A stretch of 7,511 bases of DNA, from the NCBI GenBank assembly GCA_012799155.1, contig JAAZLV010000091.1, positions 1 through 7,511 on the forward strand, read 5' to 3'. This DNA comes from Bacteroidales bacterium (lineage in GTDB: Bacteria > Bacteroidota > Bacteroidia > Bacteroidales > Dysgonomonadaceae). The notes beneath the pieces were generated by a model, which ran no database searches, was not told where the DNA came from, and was given only the letters and a program-made list of their open reading frames with translations. Numbering within the stretch: the stretch's first letter is position 1; every line of letters begins with the position of its first letter. The position numbers and the translations under genes are program-made. Below are positions 1 to 6,936 of the stretch, one piece after another.

Positions 1-332
1 ACCACTCCATATCCCACGACCACAAGCTCATCGAGCAACTCGGTCGATTCCTCCATCACCACATTGATGGTGTTGCGTCCACTGATGTTCACCTCAACCG
101 TTTCATAGCCGATGGTAGAGAAGATGAGCACGCCATCGCTTGCCACATTGTTCAGTTCATATTCCCCGTCGAGACCGGTCATGGTCCCGTTGTAGGTTCC
201 TTTCACCTGCACGGTTGCTCCTATCATCGGCTCACTGTCGGTGGCAGATGTGACTACACCTTTCACGGTTATCTGTGCGTGGGTGTAGAAGGAGACAAGT
301 AACAGGCACAGTATGATTAATTGTTTTCTCAT
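1..332 (-). CDS. SusC/RagA-family TonB-dependent outer-membrane receptor, N-terminal part
   Basis: This is the first 110 codons of an outer-membrane transporter; the gene runs off the left edge. The start at 332-330 gives a Sec signal peptide (MRKQ, hydrophobic core, cleavage near THA|Q at residue 19-20). Residues 21 to about 95 form a carboxypeptidase-regulatory-like beta domain (ITVKGVV, MIGATVQVKG, GLDGEYEL, FSTIGYETVEV), which precedes the plug in SusC proteins. Residues 101-109 read DELVVVGYG, the TonB-box region typical of this family; the plug and barrel lie outside the window. Family members are usually about 1000 residues long and import oligosaccharides with a SusD lipoprotein. The gene follows the upstream lipoprotein by 19 bp on the same strand, so the two are probably co-transcribed. 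The substrate cannot be read from this fragment. Confidence 0.95.
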   Translation of the reverse strand, partial: MRKQLIILCLLLVSFYTHAQITVKGVVTSATDSEPMIGATVQVKGTYNGTMTGLDGEYELNNVASDGVLIFSTIGYETVEVNISGRNTINVVMEESTELLDELVVVGYGV

Positions 333-351
333 GTCGAATTTTGTGTTATAA

Positions 352-1836
352 TTAGTTTGCCGGAATCATTTTGCCTCTGCCGAGGTGTGCATCGAAATAG
401 AACCTGTAGCTGCCGGAGACCTGTACAACAGGCTTGGCCCAGTTGTCCATACCCTTCTTGCCGGTCCACTCGGGGTTCACCTTATCGCCGTAGTAGTCGA
501 ATTTCTCAGGATCGGCAGAGTTGTCGACACGCCAGGTGCAGTAGTTCCACCAGCCATCGCTGTGCCAGTTGTGGATGATGAAGTTCATCTGCTCGCCTGC
601 TTCGAGCACCAACGGATCTTCCAGCCAGAAGCGGTGCGGATTTTGAGGATCCTGCACGAAGCGGGTGATGTCACCGGGACCGCTGGTGGTGTATCCGAAG
701 TAGAATTCCTGCAACCATGAGCCACCGTCGAACCATGTATCGAGGCTGATGGAGCCATACACGTGCGGGATGGGATCGATTGCTTCTGATACAGGATAGG
801 TGCTGATGCTGTAGTCGCCGCTCTGCACGTTGAAACGTATCAGGTAGTAGACACCGGCTTCATTGAGCACGATGGGCTGTGCTACCTCCGGATCATCGGT
901 CAGCTTGCTGTTGTCGAGGGGATCGATGCCGAAGCTGATGGGCGAGAAGTCACTGCGCTGCGGGAGGAAGAAGATCTTCGTGCCGGCCGCAGCATTGTAG
1001 TAACGTGCTTCATATTCATATTCGCCTATATGGTCAATCAGCATGGGTACGCCAAACACGTCGCTGTTCAGCTGTTCTGCCGTCTCCACGTCGCTGAGCC
1101 ACATCTTCGGGAAGTCGGGCATCTCGCTCACTGTGATCACGCTTGTGCGGGTGACACTGTGGTCGAACTTGTCGGTAGCCGTGATGGTGAGGTTATAGGT
1201 AGCAATCTCGGAGGGTACCACAATGGGGTCACTGTAATCGAGTCTGTTGCCGTTGGTGAAGGAGGTGATCTCCTTCAGGTAGTCCAGCTCGGGGATGGCG
1301 ACTGTCACCGTTTCCAGTGCCTTGTCGTCGCTTACCGTGAACTTCACATTCAGACGCGTGGTCTCCTTGAGCAGAACAGTCATCTCGTCCGAGGGAGCAG
1401 CGTTGAACACGGGAGCAACGAAATCACCATCCATGGTGATGAGCAGATCCTGCGTCACTTCGCGTCCACCAACATCCACAACAGTCACCTGCACGGTGAA
1501 AGAGTCGCCAATCTCATCGGCATTGGTCTTGAAGCTGTAACTCAGGTCGTACGACTCGAGGGGCTTCTCGTAGATCTTGATGATGTCGATGGTCTTGTTT
1601 AGCTGCAACGGAGAGCACAACAGACGGATGGCAGCTATTCCGTCCTTGTCGGTAACCAACCCTTCGATTGTAAAGGTTCGTCCTGCTTCGGTCTGAATAT
1701 GAGCCGAAGTGAGTGTGAGCGTGGGTGCTGCTCCGTCAACATCACCCCACTGGGGATCATCGTCGCTGCAAGCATTCCATCCGAAGAGGAAGAGTGCACT
1801 CAAACCCATGAGCAATAAAAATTGTCTTGTTTTCAT
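352..1836 (-). CDS. SusE/SusF-like surface glycan-binding lipoprotein with Ig-like domains
   Basis: A 494-residue predicted lipoprotein. It has a basic N-terminus and hydrophobic core, then WNAC with the lipidated cysteine at position 23. Tryptophan at -3 is unusual, but lipoboxes in this phylum are relaxed. The SDDDP after the cysteine resembles the acidic Bacteroidetes surface-export signal. Residues about 36-137 and 140-238 look like two Ig-like beta domains (repeated VTDKDG, VSDDKA and TATDKF turns). Residues about 243-349 and 355-493 look like two SusE/SusF-type binding modules, the last rich in aromatics (W367 region, HNWHSDGWWNY around 422-432) and ending SGSYRFYFDA. Such proteins hold glycan at the cell surface for the SusCD importer. 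It lies first in the operon, ahead of susC, whereas SusE/F proteins usually follow susD. Assignment to SusE/F rests on architecture and motifs; ligand unknown. The start is chosen because it gives the complete signal peptide. Confidence 0.8.
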   Translation of the reverse strand: MKTRQFLLLMGLSALFLFGWNACSDDDPQWGDVDGAAPTLTLTSAHIQTEAGRTFTIEGLVTDKDGIAAIRLLCSPLQLNKTIDIIKIYEKPLESYDLSYSFKTNADEIGDSFTVQVTVVDVGGREVTQDLLITMDGDFVAPVFNAAPSDEMTVLLKETTRLNVKFTVSDDKALETVTVAIPELDYLKEITSFTNGNRLDYSDPIVVPSEIATYNLTITATDKFDHSVTRTSVITVSEMPDFPKMWLSDVETAEQLNSDVFGVPMLIDHIGEYEYEARYYNAAAGTKIFFLPQRSDFSPISFGIDPLDNSKLTDDPEVAQPIVLNEAGVYYLIRFNVQSGDYSISTYPVSEAIDPIPHVYGSISLDTWFDGGSWLQEFYFGYTTSGPGDITRFVQDPQNPHRFWLEDPLVLEAGEQMNFIIHNWHSDGWWNYCTWRVDNSADPEKFDYYGDKVNPEWTGKKGMDNWAKPVVQVSGSYRFYFDAHLGRGKMIPAN

Positions 1837-1907
1837 TAAGAGTTTAATTGTAAAGGTTATTAATCAATTTTTTCAACTGTATCAGCTTGTGTTCACACAG
1901 TGCTGGA

Positions 1908-1937
1908 CGGGATGCGATGCATTGCGTTGCAGTCCCG
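1908..1937 (+). repeat. Imperfect inverted repeat / potential hairpin in the operon leader
   Basis: Arms CGGGATGCGATGC (1908-1920) and GCGTTGCAGTCCCG (1924-1937) can pair around the 3-base loop ATT, with one bulged G at 1932 and two G-T pairs. As plus-strand RNA the stem has 13 pairs. As the minus-strand leader of the lipoprotein mRNA the two G-U pairs become A-C mismatches and the stem is weaker. No T-run follows on either side, so it is not a classic terminator. It may be a DNA-binding site or a leader structure. Confidence 0.4.
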
Positions 1938-1960
1938 CCGATGTCCGGTAATACAGTGTG

Positions 1961-1968
1961 CAAATATA
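1961..1968 (-). promoter_or_regulatory. Candidate -7 element for the lipoprotein-susC operon
   Basis: The minus strand reads TATATTTG, an exact match to the Bacteroidetes -7 consensus TAnnTTTG. No convincing TTG or TTTG lies 19-21 bp upstream. A weak -33 fits a promoter that depends on an activator such as the divergent HTCS. Transcription would start near 1955, leaving an untranslated leader of about 120 nt. Confidence 0.45.
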
Positions 1969-2105
1969 GAGATTACTATTGCTGGGGATGGACTGAAATT
2001 GCTCAAATAGGGACTGTTTTTCGTCATTAACACGTGCCACGCCTCTCCTTACAAACTGAAAACCTTTATATTAACATTTACAACGCAAAGAATCAGGTGC
2101 AGGAG

Positions 2106-2135
2106 TTGATGCTACTTAAATCTTTGCTATTTTTG
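2106..2135 (+). promoter_or_regulatory. HTCS promoter (TTG, 19-bp spacer, TATTTTTG)
   Basis: TTG at 2106-2108 lies 19 bp before TATTTTTG at 2128-2135, which matches the Bacteroidetes -33/-7 promoter. The -7 element ends only 4 bp before the HTCS start codon. Transcription would therefore begin at or just around the ATG, giving a leaderless or nearly leaderless mRNA. Confidence 0.6.
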
Positions 2136-2139
2136 CACC

Positions 2140-5100
2140 ATGTACAGACTTCTCCTCACACTTATCACCTGCATCCTGTCGATGTCGCTTCATGCCGCAC
2201 CCTTCTACATCAGCCGCATCACGACGGAAGAGGGCTTGTCGAACGGTTACATCATGGGTATCACCCAGGACAGGAACGGATTTATCTGGTTCGCTACCGA
2301 ATCGGGACTGAACCGTTATGACGGCAGGCAGTTTCGCACCTATAAGAAAGAGAACTCACAGTCAACCACCACCTCCATCTCAGGCAACGAACTGAACCGT
2401 GTCTATGCCGACAGGTTTCAGGATATCATATGGATTGCTACACAACGAGATGGACTGAATGCTTTCAATACGATTACAGAGGAGTTTACCCATTACATTC
2501 ACAACGATGAATCAACTACGAGTCTGATCACAAACGATGTGACAGACGTGACTAATTCTCACAACGGCAACCTGTGGGTGACAACCTACTGGCGGGGGTT
2601 CGACTACCTTGATATTGCGACAGGCTCTTTTACGCACTACCACACCGGAACACTACCAGAATTGGCAAGCGATAACATCTGGTCGGTCGCGGAAAACAGC
2701 AAGGGACTGCTCTTCCTGGGACATGTGAATGACGGGCTCACGATCTTTGATCCGGCGACGAAGAAAACCCGGAACTACAGGAACAACGAAGCTGATTCAC
2801 GCAGCATCCCCGGCAACCAGGTGTACAAGGTCTTCATCGACAGAGATGACAACCTCTGGGTGGGCACTGACCGGGGACTGGCTCTCTTCCACCACGATAG
2901 CGAACAGTTCACCCGGTTCAGGCACAATCCCATGAACCTCGGCTCCCTCATCTCCAACAACGTCTATGACATCATGCAGGACAACACCGGACGCCTATGG
3001 ATTGCCACCGAGAACGGAGGGGTGAGCATCCTCGATATGCATCAGGAATGGTTCTCTTCACCGGGCGATGTCACTTTCACAAACATCTACCCCGGCACCA
3101 CCTACAACACCCTCTCGAACAAATCGGTGCGGAGCATCTTCCAGGATCACTTCGGCAATGTATGGATTGGCACCTACGGCGATGGTGTCAACTTCATCAG
3201 TTACCGCGACACACCCTTTCGTCTCATCAACAGACTCTCACCCGAGTATTCACTGAGCGATGACATCGTGATGGCAATCAGCAGCGACGAACAGGGACGT
3301 CTATGGGTGGGAACGGATAACAGCGGAATCGACCTGCTGCAGGAGAAGGATAAACAGCGCAACTTCAACACCGAAAACTCTGCGCTGACCGACAATGCCA
3401 TCATTGCTGCCTTCAGAGACTCCCGTAACAACCTCTGGTTCGGATCCTACTCGGGAGATGTAACCCGCTGGAATGCATCAAACGGGAGACTGGAAGGAAT
3501 GGGGAACCGCATTGCCAGTGATGTAAGATGTTTTGCCGAAAACGACCGCCGTGAGATACTCATCGGAAACGGAAAGGGGATAGAGATTTATGACCATACG
3601 GGCAATTGGGTGCGCAGTTATTCCAGAAGAGAAGGCACCTTGCGCGAGGATCAGGTGCGAAGCATCGTACTGGACAGCAACGCCAATATATGGGTGGGCT
3701 CCTTCGGTGACGGCCTCACCATCTACGACAGGGAGATGAACGAGCTGCGCCATTTCACCATCAACCAGCAGTTCCCCTCCAACAGGGTGAACCATATGAT
3801 CCGCGACAACGATGGAAATATATGGATTGCGTCAGGCAACGGGCTGGTACTTTTCAAACCTGAGGGGAAAGGTGAGAAATTTGAGATATTGAACAGTGAA
3901 CAGGGTCTCAACGACACGCATATCCGTGCAATCGCTGCCGACAAGAGAGGCAACGTCTGGGTGAGCACATTGAGCGGTATCAGCATGTTCAACAGAGAGA
4001 AACAACGTTTCTACAACTACGACAGCGCCTATGGTGTCCCCATGGGTGATTTCATGAGCGGCGCGGTAACCACAACAGCAGATGGCATGATTCATTTTGG
4101 CTCTCACTACGGGTTATGCTCGTTCCACCCCGAAGAAGTGACCTCTGAAATCAAACCTTCACCGGTGATCATTACCGACTTCTTTCTACACCGTGGCGAT
4201 GAGATCAACGACAGCGAGTTGAGATTGCCCGTGATGCCGAAAATAAGACTCAGCCACAACGACAACTCGTTCAAGGTGGCTTTCGGAGTACCGGACAAAT
4301 CGCTCAGCGACCTGATGGCATATTCATACAAACTCGAGGGACTGGATGAGCGTTGGTATGATACACACGGCGACAACAGCATCGTCTTCCGCAACCTGCC
4401 GCCGGGAGATTACACTCTTTATATCAGGGCAATGATACCCAATCAGGTATGGGAAGAGAACATGACACAAATGTCGATCAAGGTGAATCCTCCATTCTGG
4501 GCCACCTGGTGGGCAAAGCTCATCTACCTGCTGCTCACCGCTGTCGTGCTTCTGTTCATCATCCGATTCTACAAACAGAGGCTGCTGTTGGAAAACTCAC
4601 TCATTCTGGAGAAACAGGATCACGACCGTGAGCAGCGTCTGAACACCGAGAGGATGCGATTCTTCACAAACATCACCCATGAGCTGCGCACCCCCCTTAC
4701 TCTGATCCTCGGACCGTTGGGCGACCTGAGGGAAGATAAGTCACTCACGACAGCTCAAAACAAAAAAATCTCATTGATACAGAAAAGTGCTGACAGGCTG
4801 CTCAGCCAGATAAACACCATCCTTGAGTTTCGAAAAACAGAATCACAAAACAAACAGCTGGTTGTAAGGCATGCCAACCTGGAGACACTGATACGTGATG
4901 CCGGTTACAAGTACCATGAACTGAACAGTAACGAGAAGACCACCATTCATACTGTGATTGAAGAGGGTGATTACCACCTCTGGTTCGATCCGGAGATCGT
5001 CTCCACCATCGTGGAGAACCTGCTCTCGAACGCTATGAAGTTTTGTGATGAGGGATCGATTACCCTCAGCCTTTATCATGTGGAGGAAGCGGGCGTACCA

Positions 5101-6222
5101 TTTACTGAGATTGCTGTGTCGGACACAGGCGTTGGCATTGATCCGGAAATCCTACCCAGGATTTTCGACCGCTATTACCGGGATAAACAGTACAATTATC
5201 GCATGGGAACGGGAATTGGTCTGGCACTGGTCCACAGTCTCGTGAAATTGCATGAGGGTGAGATCTTCGCCGAGAGCAAGCCGGGAAAGGGTTCCACCTT
5301 CCGTTTCAGACTTCGCAACGAGAACAGTTATCCGCATGCCGTTCATGAGAGTGAAACAGGTGACGAGCAACATCAAATGCTAAAACAGCAGCAGGAGACA
5401 GCGGTAAATGGTGAAGAGGAGAGATCAGCAGCAGGTGCCAGGCTGAAGATTTTAGTGGTGGAAGACAATATTGACATCCTGGAGTACATCGAAGAGTCCC
5501 TCTCTGAAAAGTATACCGTTTATACTGCTGCTGACGGTAAAAAGGGGTTGGAGAAAGCCCGTAGAGTGATGCCTGATTTGGTGATCAGTGACATCATGAT
5601 GCCTGAGATGGATGGTGTGGAGATGATGAAACAAATGAAGGATGATCTGCGCACCAGCCATATACCCATCATCCTGCTCACGGCCAAAAGCTCCATTGAA
5701 GATCGAACAGAGGCATATGAGACTGGTGCCGAGTCGTTTATCACCAAGCCCTTTTCTGCGCGACTCCTGCACTCCCGCATATCCAACCTGCTGGAGACCA
5801 GACAACAGCTGATCGACAAGGTGAGACTCACTGCCAATATTGCCGACAAAGCTGAGATTCTGGCCACTTCGCTCAGTGCGCTCGACAGTGAATTCATACA
5901 AAAACTCGAGAAGGTGATCAATGCCCACCTGGAGAACGAAAAGCTGGAGGTGAACTTTATCGCCGACAAGATGAACATGAGCCACTCCACTCTCTACAGA
6001 AAGGTGAAGGTCATTACCGGCATGAGCGTGAACGGTTTGGTGCGGAAGCTACGTGTGCAAAGAGCCGAGAAGCTGTTGCTCACAGGTGAGCATACAATCT
6101 CTGCAGTATCGATGATGGTAGGTTTCAACAGCAATGCCAATTTCAGGAAATGCTTCAGGGAGGAGTTCGGTCTTGCACCCAGTGAATATCTGAAACAGAT
6201 GAGCAAGACCGAGAAGAAGTGA
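2140..6222 (+). CDS. Hybrid two-component system regulator (HTCS): sensor kinase, receiver and AraC-type activator in one protein
   Basis: A complete 1360-residue PUL regulator. Residues 1-19 are a signal peptide (cut near LHA|A). Residues about 30-665 hold 14 reg_prop repeats of the type NxVxxIxxDxxGxxWxGT-xxGLxxF, enough for two seven-bladed propellers. A Y_Y_Y domain covers about 700-784, and one membrane helix about 793-809. The kinase has H847 in the H-box (THELRTP), N960/N964 in the N-box, DTGVGI at 995-1000, an F-box at 1008-1014 and GTGIGLAL at 1023-1030. A Q/E-rich linker leads to a receiver domain (ED at 1108-1109, phospho-acceptor D1151, T1181, K1203). An AraC-type helix-turn-helix fills about 1265-1352. 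All key kinase and receiver residues are present, so the protein should be active. It probably senses an oligosaccharide in the periplasm and activates the divergent lipoprotein-susC operon; the ligand is not evident. M1 is preferred because it gives a full signal peptide. Confidence 0.97.
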   Translation: MYRLLLTLITCILSMSLHAAPFYISRITTEEGLSNGYIMGITQDRNGFIWFATESGLNRYDGRQFRTYKKENSQSTTTSISGNELNRVYADRFQDIIWIATQRDGLNAFNTITEEFTHYIHNDESTTSLITNDVTDVTNSHNGNLWVTTYWRGFDYLDIATGSFTHYHTGTLPELASDNIWSVAENSKGLLFLGHVNDGLTIFDPATKKTRNYRNNEADSRSIPGNQVYKVFIDRDDNLWVGTDRGLALFHHDSEQFTRFRHNPMNLGSLISNNVYDIMQDNTGRLWIATENGGVSILDMHQEWFSSPGDVTFTNIYPGTTYNTLSNKSVRSIFQDHFGNVWIGTYGDGVNFISYRDTPFRLINRLSPEYSLSDDIVMAISSDEQGRLWVGTDNSGIDLLQEKDKQRNFNTENSALTDNAIIAAFRDSRNNLWFGSYSGDVTRWNASNGRLEGMGNRIASDVRCFAENDRREILIGNGKGIEIYDHTGNWVRSYSRREGTLREDQVRSIVLDSNANIWVGSFGDGLTIYDREMNELRHFTINQQFPSNRVNHMIRDNDGNIWIASGNGLVLFKPEGKGEKFEILNSEQGLNDTHIRAIAADKRGNVWVSTLSGISMFNREKQRFYNYDSAYGVPMGDFMSGAVTTTADGMIHFGSHYGLCSFHPEEVTSEIKPSPVIITDFFLHRGDEINDSELRLPVMPKIRLSHNDNSFKVAFGVPDKSLSDLMAYSYKLEGLDERWYDTHGDNSIVFRNLPPGDYTLYIRAMIPNQVWEENMTQMSIKVNPPFWATWWAKLIYLLLTAVVLLFIIRFYKQRLLLENSLILEKQDHDREQRLNTERMRFFTNITHELRTPLTLILGPLGDLREDKSLTTAQNKKISLIQKSADRLLSQINTILEFRKTESQNKQLVVRHANLETLIRDAGYKYHELNSNEKTTIHTVIEEGDYHLWFDPEIVSTIVENLLSNAMKFCDEGSITLSLYHVEEAGVPFTEIAVSDTGVGIDPEILPRIFDRYYRDKQYNYRMGTGIGLALVHSLVKLHEGEIFAESKPGKGSTFRFRLRNENSYPHAVHESETGDEQHQMLKQQQETAVNGEEERSAAGARLKILVVEDNIDILEYIEESLSEKYTVYTAADGKKGLEKARRVMPDLVISDIMMPEMDGVEMMKQMKDDLRTSHIPIILLTAKSSIEDRTEAYETGAESFITKPFSARLLHSRISNLLETRQQLIDKVRLTANIADKAEILATSLSALDSEFIQKLEKVINAHLENEKLEVNFIADKMNMSHSTLYRKVKVITGMSVNGLVRKLRVQRAEKLLLTGEHTISAVSMMVGFNSNANFRKCFREEFGLAPSEYLKQMSKTEKK

Positions 6223-6294
6223 ACCGTACTGGATTCGAACCAGTGACCTCTGCCCTGTCAAGGCAGCGCTCTAAACCAGCTGAGCTAACGATTC
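6220..6294 (-). tRNA. tRNA-Val (anticodon GAC)
   Basis: A complete cloverleaf of 75 nt reads on the minus strand from 6294 to 6220. The acceptor stem is GAATCGT/ACGGTTC with one T-G pair. The D-arm is GCTC...GAGC. The anticodon stem CTGCC/GGCAG encloses the loop TTGACAG, so the anticodon is GAC, reading GUC valine codons. The T-arm is ACTGG-TTCGAAT-CCAGT and the discriminator base is A. CCA is not encoded. The 3' end overlaps the stop codon of the convergent HTCS gene, and no terminator is visible on either side. Confidence 0.95.
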
Positions 6295-6301
6295 GGGAGC
6301 A

Positions 6302-6309
6302 CAAAAATA
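6302..6309 (-). promoter_or_regulatory. Candidate -7 element for tRNA-Val
   Basis: The minus strand reads TATTTTTG, an exact TAnnTTTG match ending 7 bp before the tRNA 5' end. It is the same octamer as in front of the HTCS gene. No good -33 TTG lies at the expected distance. Confidence 0.5.
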
Positions 6310-6363
6310 ACAATTATTCCGATACATCCCGCATCATCGGAGCAGAAAAATCAATTAACAACA

Positions 6364-6465
6364 ACCGATGTCAGAAATATCTTCCGCAGCATCCTGCTGG
6401 CTTGGCTCGTGCTGAAGCTCTACGATGAGCCGCTGCGCCGGTACCTCTCCAAACGGTTCAAATAG
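6364..6465 (+). pseudogene. Start-less small reading frame, possible gene remnant
   Basis: The frame is open from 6289 to the stop at 6463-6465. Its last 33 codons look coding-like: a hydrophobic stretch (FRSILLAWLVLKLY) followed by a basic tail (RRYLSKRFK), as in a small membrane-associated protein. No ATG or TTG is available in frame, and the only GTG (6406) lies inside the hydrophobic stretch. I do not recognise the family. It may be a truncated 3' end or chance; confidence is low. Confidence 0.2.
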
Positions 6466-6564
6466 AATCCCGGCATAATGTGTGACAACTTGTGTCATAC
6501 GCATCCATGATTTCGAAGACAATGGTCGCCTAATTGGCTATACAAAGGCAAGGAATCGGCCTCT

Positions 6565-6590
6565 GCCCCTCCAATAATTTTTGGAGGGGC
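6565..6590. repeat. Perfect GC-rich hairpin
   Basis: GCCCCTCCAA (6565-6574) and TTGGAGGGGC (6581-6590) are perfect 10-bp inverted arms around the 6-base loop TAATTT. No T-run follows on either strand, so an intrinsic terminator is not supported by the usual criteria, though the stem could still slow or end transcripts. The right arm recurs at 6614-6623, so the left arm could pair with either copy. Confidence 0.75.
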
Positions 6591-6624
6591 TTGGGAGAGA
6601 CATTGGAGAGGCATTGGAGGGGCA
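6581..6624 (+). repeat. Four imperfect purine-rich direct repeats (10-12 bp)
   Basis: Units read TTGGAGGGGC (6581), TTGGGAGAGACA (6591), TTGGAGAGGCA (6603) and TTGGAGGGGCA (6614). The first and last cores are identical and the middle ones differ by one to three bases. The plus strand is almost all purine across each unit. The function is not evident; slippage expansion of the hairpin arm is a plain explanation. Confidence 0.7.
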
Positions 6625-6658
6625 CCAGCCCAGTCAATGCCGAATGGTTGCGAATAGG

Positions 6659-6680
6659 TTGTATATTATACAAATATAAT
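6659..6680. repeat. Overlapping AT-rich dyads
   Basis: TTGTATA and TATACAA (6659-6673) are perfect 7-bp arms around one T. Overlapping them, ATTATA and TATAAT (6665-6680) flank CAAA. They sit just upstream of the -33 element of the promoter at 6680-6709, a place where regulators commonly bind. The minus strand also contains TATATTTG (6678-6671), a possible leftward -7 element. Confidence 0.5.
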
Positions 6681-6709
6681 TGCAGGACAAAAAACATTGA
6701 GTAAATTTG
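6680..6709 (+). promoter_or_regulatory. Bacteroidetes-type promoter upstream of the 28-codon remnant
   Basis: TTG at 6680-6682 is followed after 19 bp by TAAATTTG at 6702-6709, fitting the -33/-7 pattern TTG-N19-TAnnTTTG. Transcription would start near 6715, about 20 bp before the ATG at 6737. The -7 element lies inside the first palindromic box at 6699-6712. Confidence 0.5.
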
Positions 6710-6734
6710 CTCATCATATTGAGTAAATTTACTT
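6696..6734 (+). promoter_or_regulatory. Two tandem palindromic operator-like boxes
   Basis: ATTGAGTAAATTT occurs at 6696 and again at 6718, a 22-bp period of about two helical turns. Each copy is the core of a palindrome: GAGTAAATTTGCTC (6699-6712, one mismatch between arms) and AGTAAATTTACT (6722-6733, perfect). The first covers the -7 element and the second lies between the expected transcription start and the ATG. This is the usual layout of a repressor-controlled promoter; the repressor is unknown. Confidence 0.5.
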
Positions 6735-6736
6735 TT

Positions 6737-6823
6737 ATGAAGGTAACTGGGTTTGAGGTGAAAAGCGGAATGAAAGCAGAAAATGCAGGAATGGCTGTTT
6801 TTGTGAAGTCATTCTCAAGCTGA
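6737..6823 (+). pseudogene. C-terminal remnant resembling a DUF4143-type ATP-binding protein
   Basis: A 28-codon frame begins with ATG directly after the palindromic promoter and contains GFEVKSGMKAENAGMAVF. The EVKSG motif followed by a glycine/asparagine-rich turn and an aromatic position is typical of the C-terminal nuclease-like domain of AAA ATPases with DUF4143, proteins normally near 400 residues. The ATPase domain (Walker motifs) is absent. The simplest reading is a large internal deletion that joined the start region to the last codons, or a truncated fragment. From about 6805 it overlaps the transposase remnant on the other strand, so its last few codons may be foreign. The family call is by eye on a short segment. 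Confidence 0.45.
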
Positions 6824-6936
6824 AGTTGTCCAACTTTCTTGAAGAGAGCCTCTCTTTCCTTGTCATCCTCGGTTTTGGATGATCCTTTCTCAAAGACCTG
6901 ATCCGCATGGGATAGAATCCCACTTGATAGATGAAT
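6805..6936 (-). mobile_element. Decayed IS3-family transposase OrfA fragment
   Basis: Read leftward, 44 codons give a segment with SHADQVFEKG and then FKKVGQLQLENDF. This matches the C-terminal half of IS3-family OrfA, where a short acidic/basic spacer follows VFEKG and a coiled-coil ends in IGQLxVENDFLKKK. The frame continues only as unrelated sequence after ENDFTK. Upstream codons (IHLSSGIL) look like the IHPSQI...WK region with a deletion. The N-terminal helix-turn-helix, all of OrfB and clear terminal repeats are missing, so this is a dead remnant. It abuts the DUF4143-like remnant on the opposite strand. Confidence 0.6.

Larger units (their letters stand above)
1837..2139. promoter_or_regulatory. 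Divergent control region between PUL operon and HTCS
   Basis: This stretch of 303 bases holds no plausible gene. It separates the leftward lipoprotein-susC operon from the rightward regulator and must carry both promoters. A TAnnTTTG element faces left at 1968-1961 and another faces right at 2128-2135. A hairpin-forming sequence lies at 1908-1937, and a small symmetric site TGTGTTCACACA lies at 1888-1899, inside the presumed leader of the leftward operon. HTCS proteins generally bind near the promoter of the operon they control, so their operator is expected here. I cannot identify the exact site. Confidence 0.7.

Noticed and set aside
1030..1602. 190-codon plus-strand frame
   Set aside because: It lies antisense inside the lipoprotein gene, has no signal or family motif, and the minus-strand gene is clearly the real one.
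5452..5985. 177-codon minus-strand frame (and a second overlapping one at 5520-5990)
   Set aside because: These are antisense to the receiver and AraC portions of the HTCS, whose catalytic residues are intact; they are shadow frames.
6220..6294. tRNA as an integration site for the region to its right
   Set aside because: Integrating elements usually use the tRNA 3' end, which here faces left into the HTCS gene. I saw no repeat of that end or integrase gene in the window.
6219..6428. 69-codon plus-strand frame
   Set aside because: Its first third is the complement of the tRNA gene and the rest has no coding character.
6483..6497. Inverted repeat TGACA-N5-TGTCA
   Set aside because: Five-base arms with no T-run or conserved neighbours are expected by chance in a region of this length.
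6565..6590. Intrinsic terminator
   Set aside because: The stem is strong but neither strand has a following T-run.
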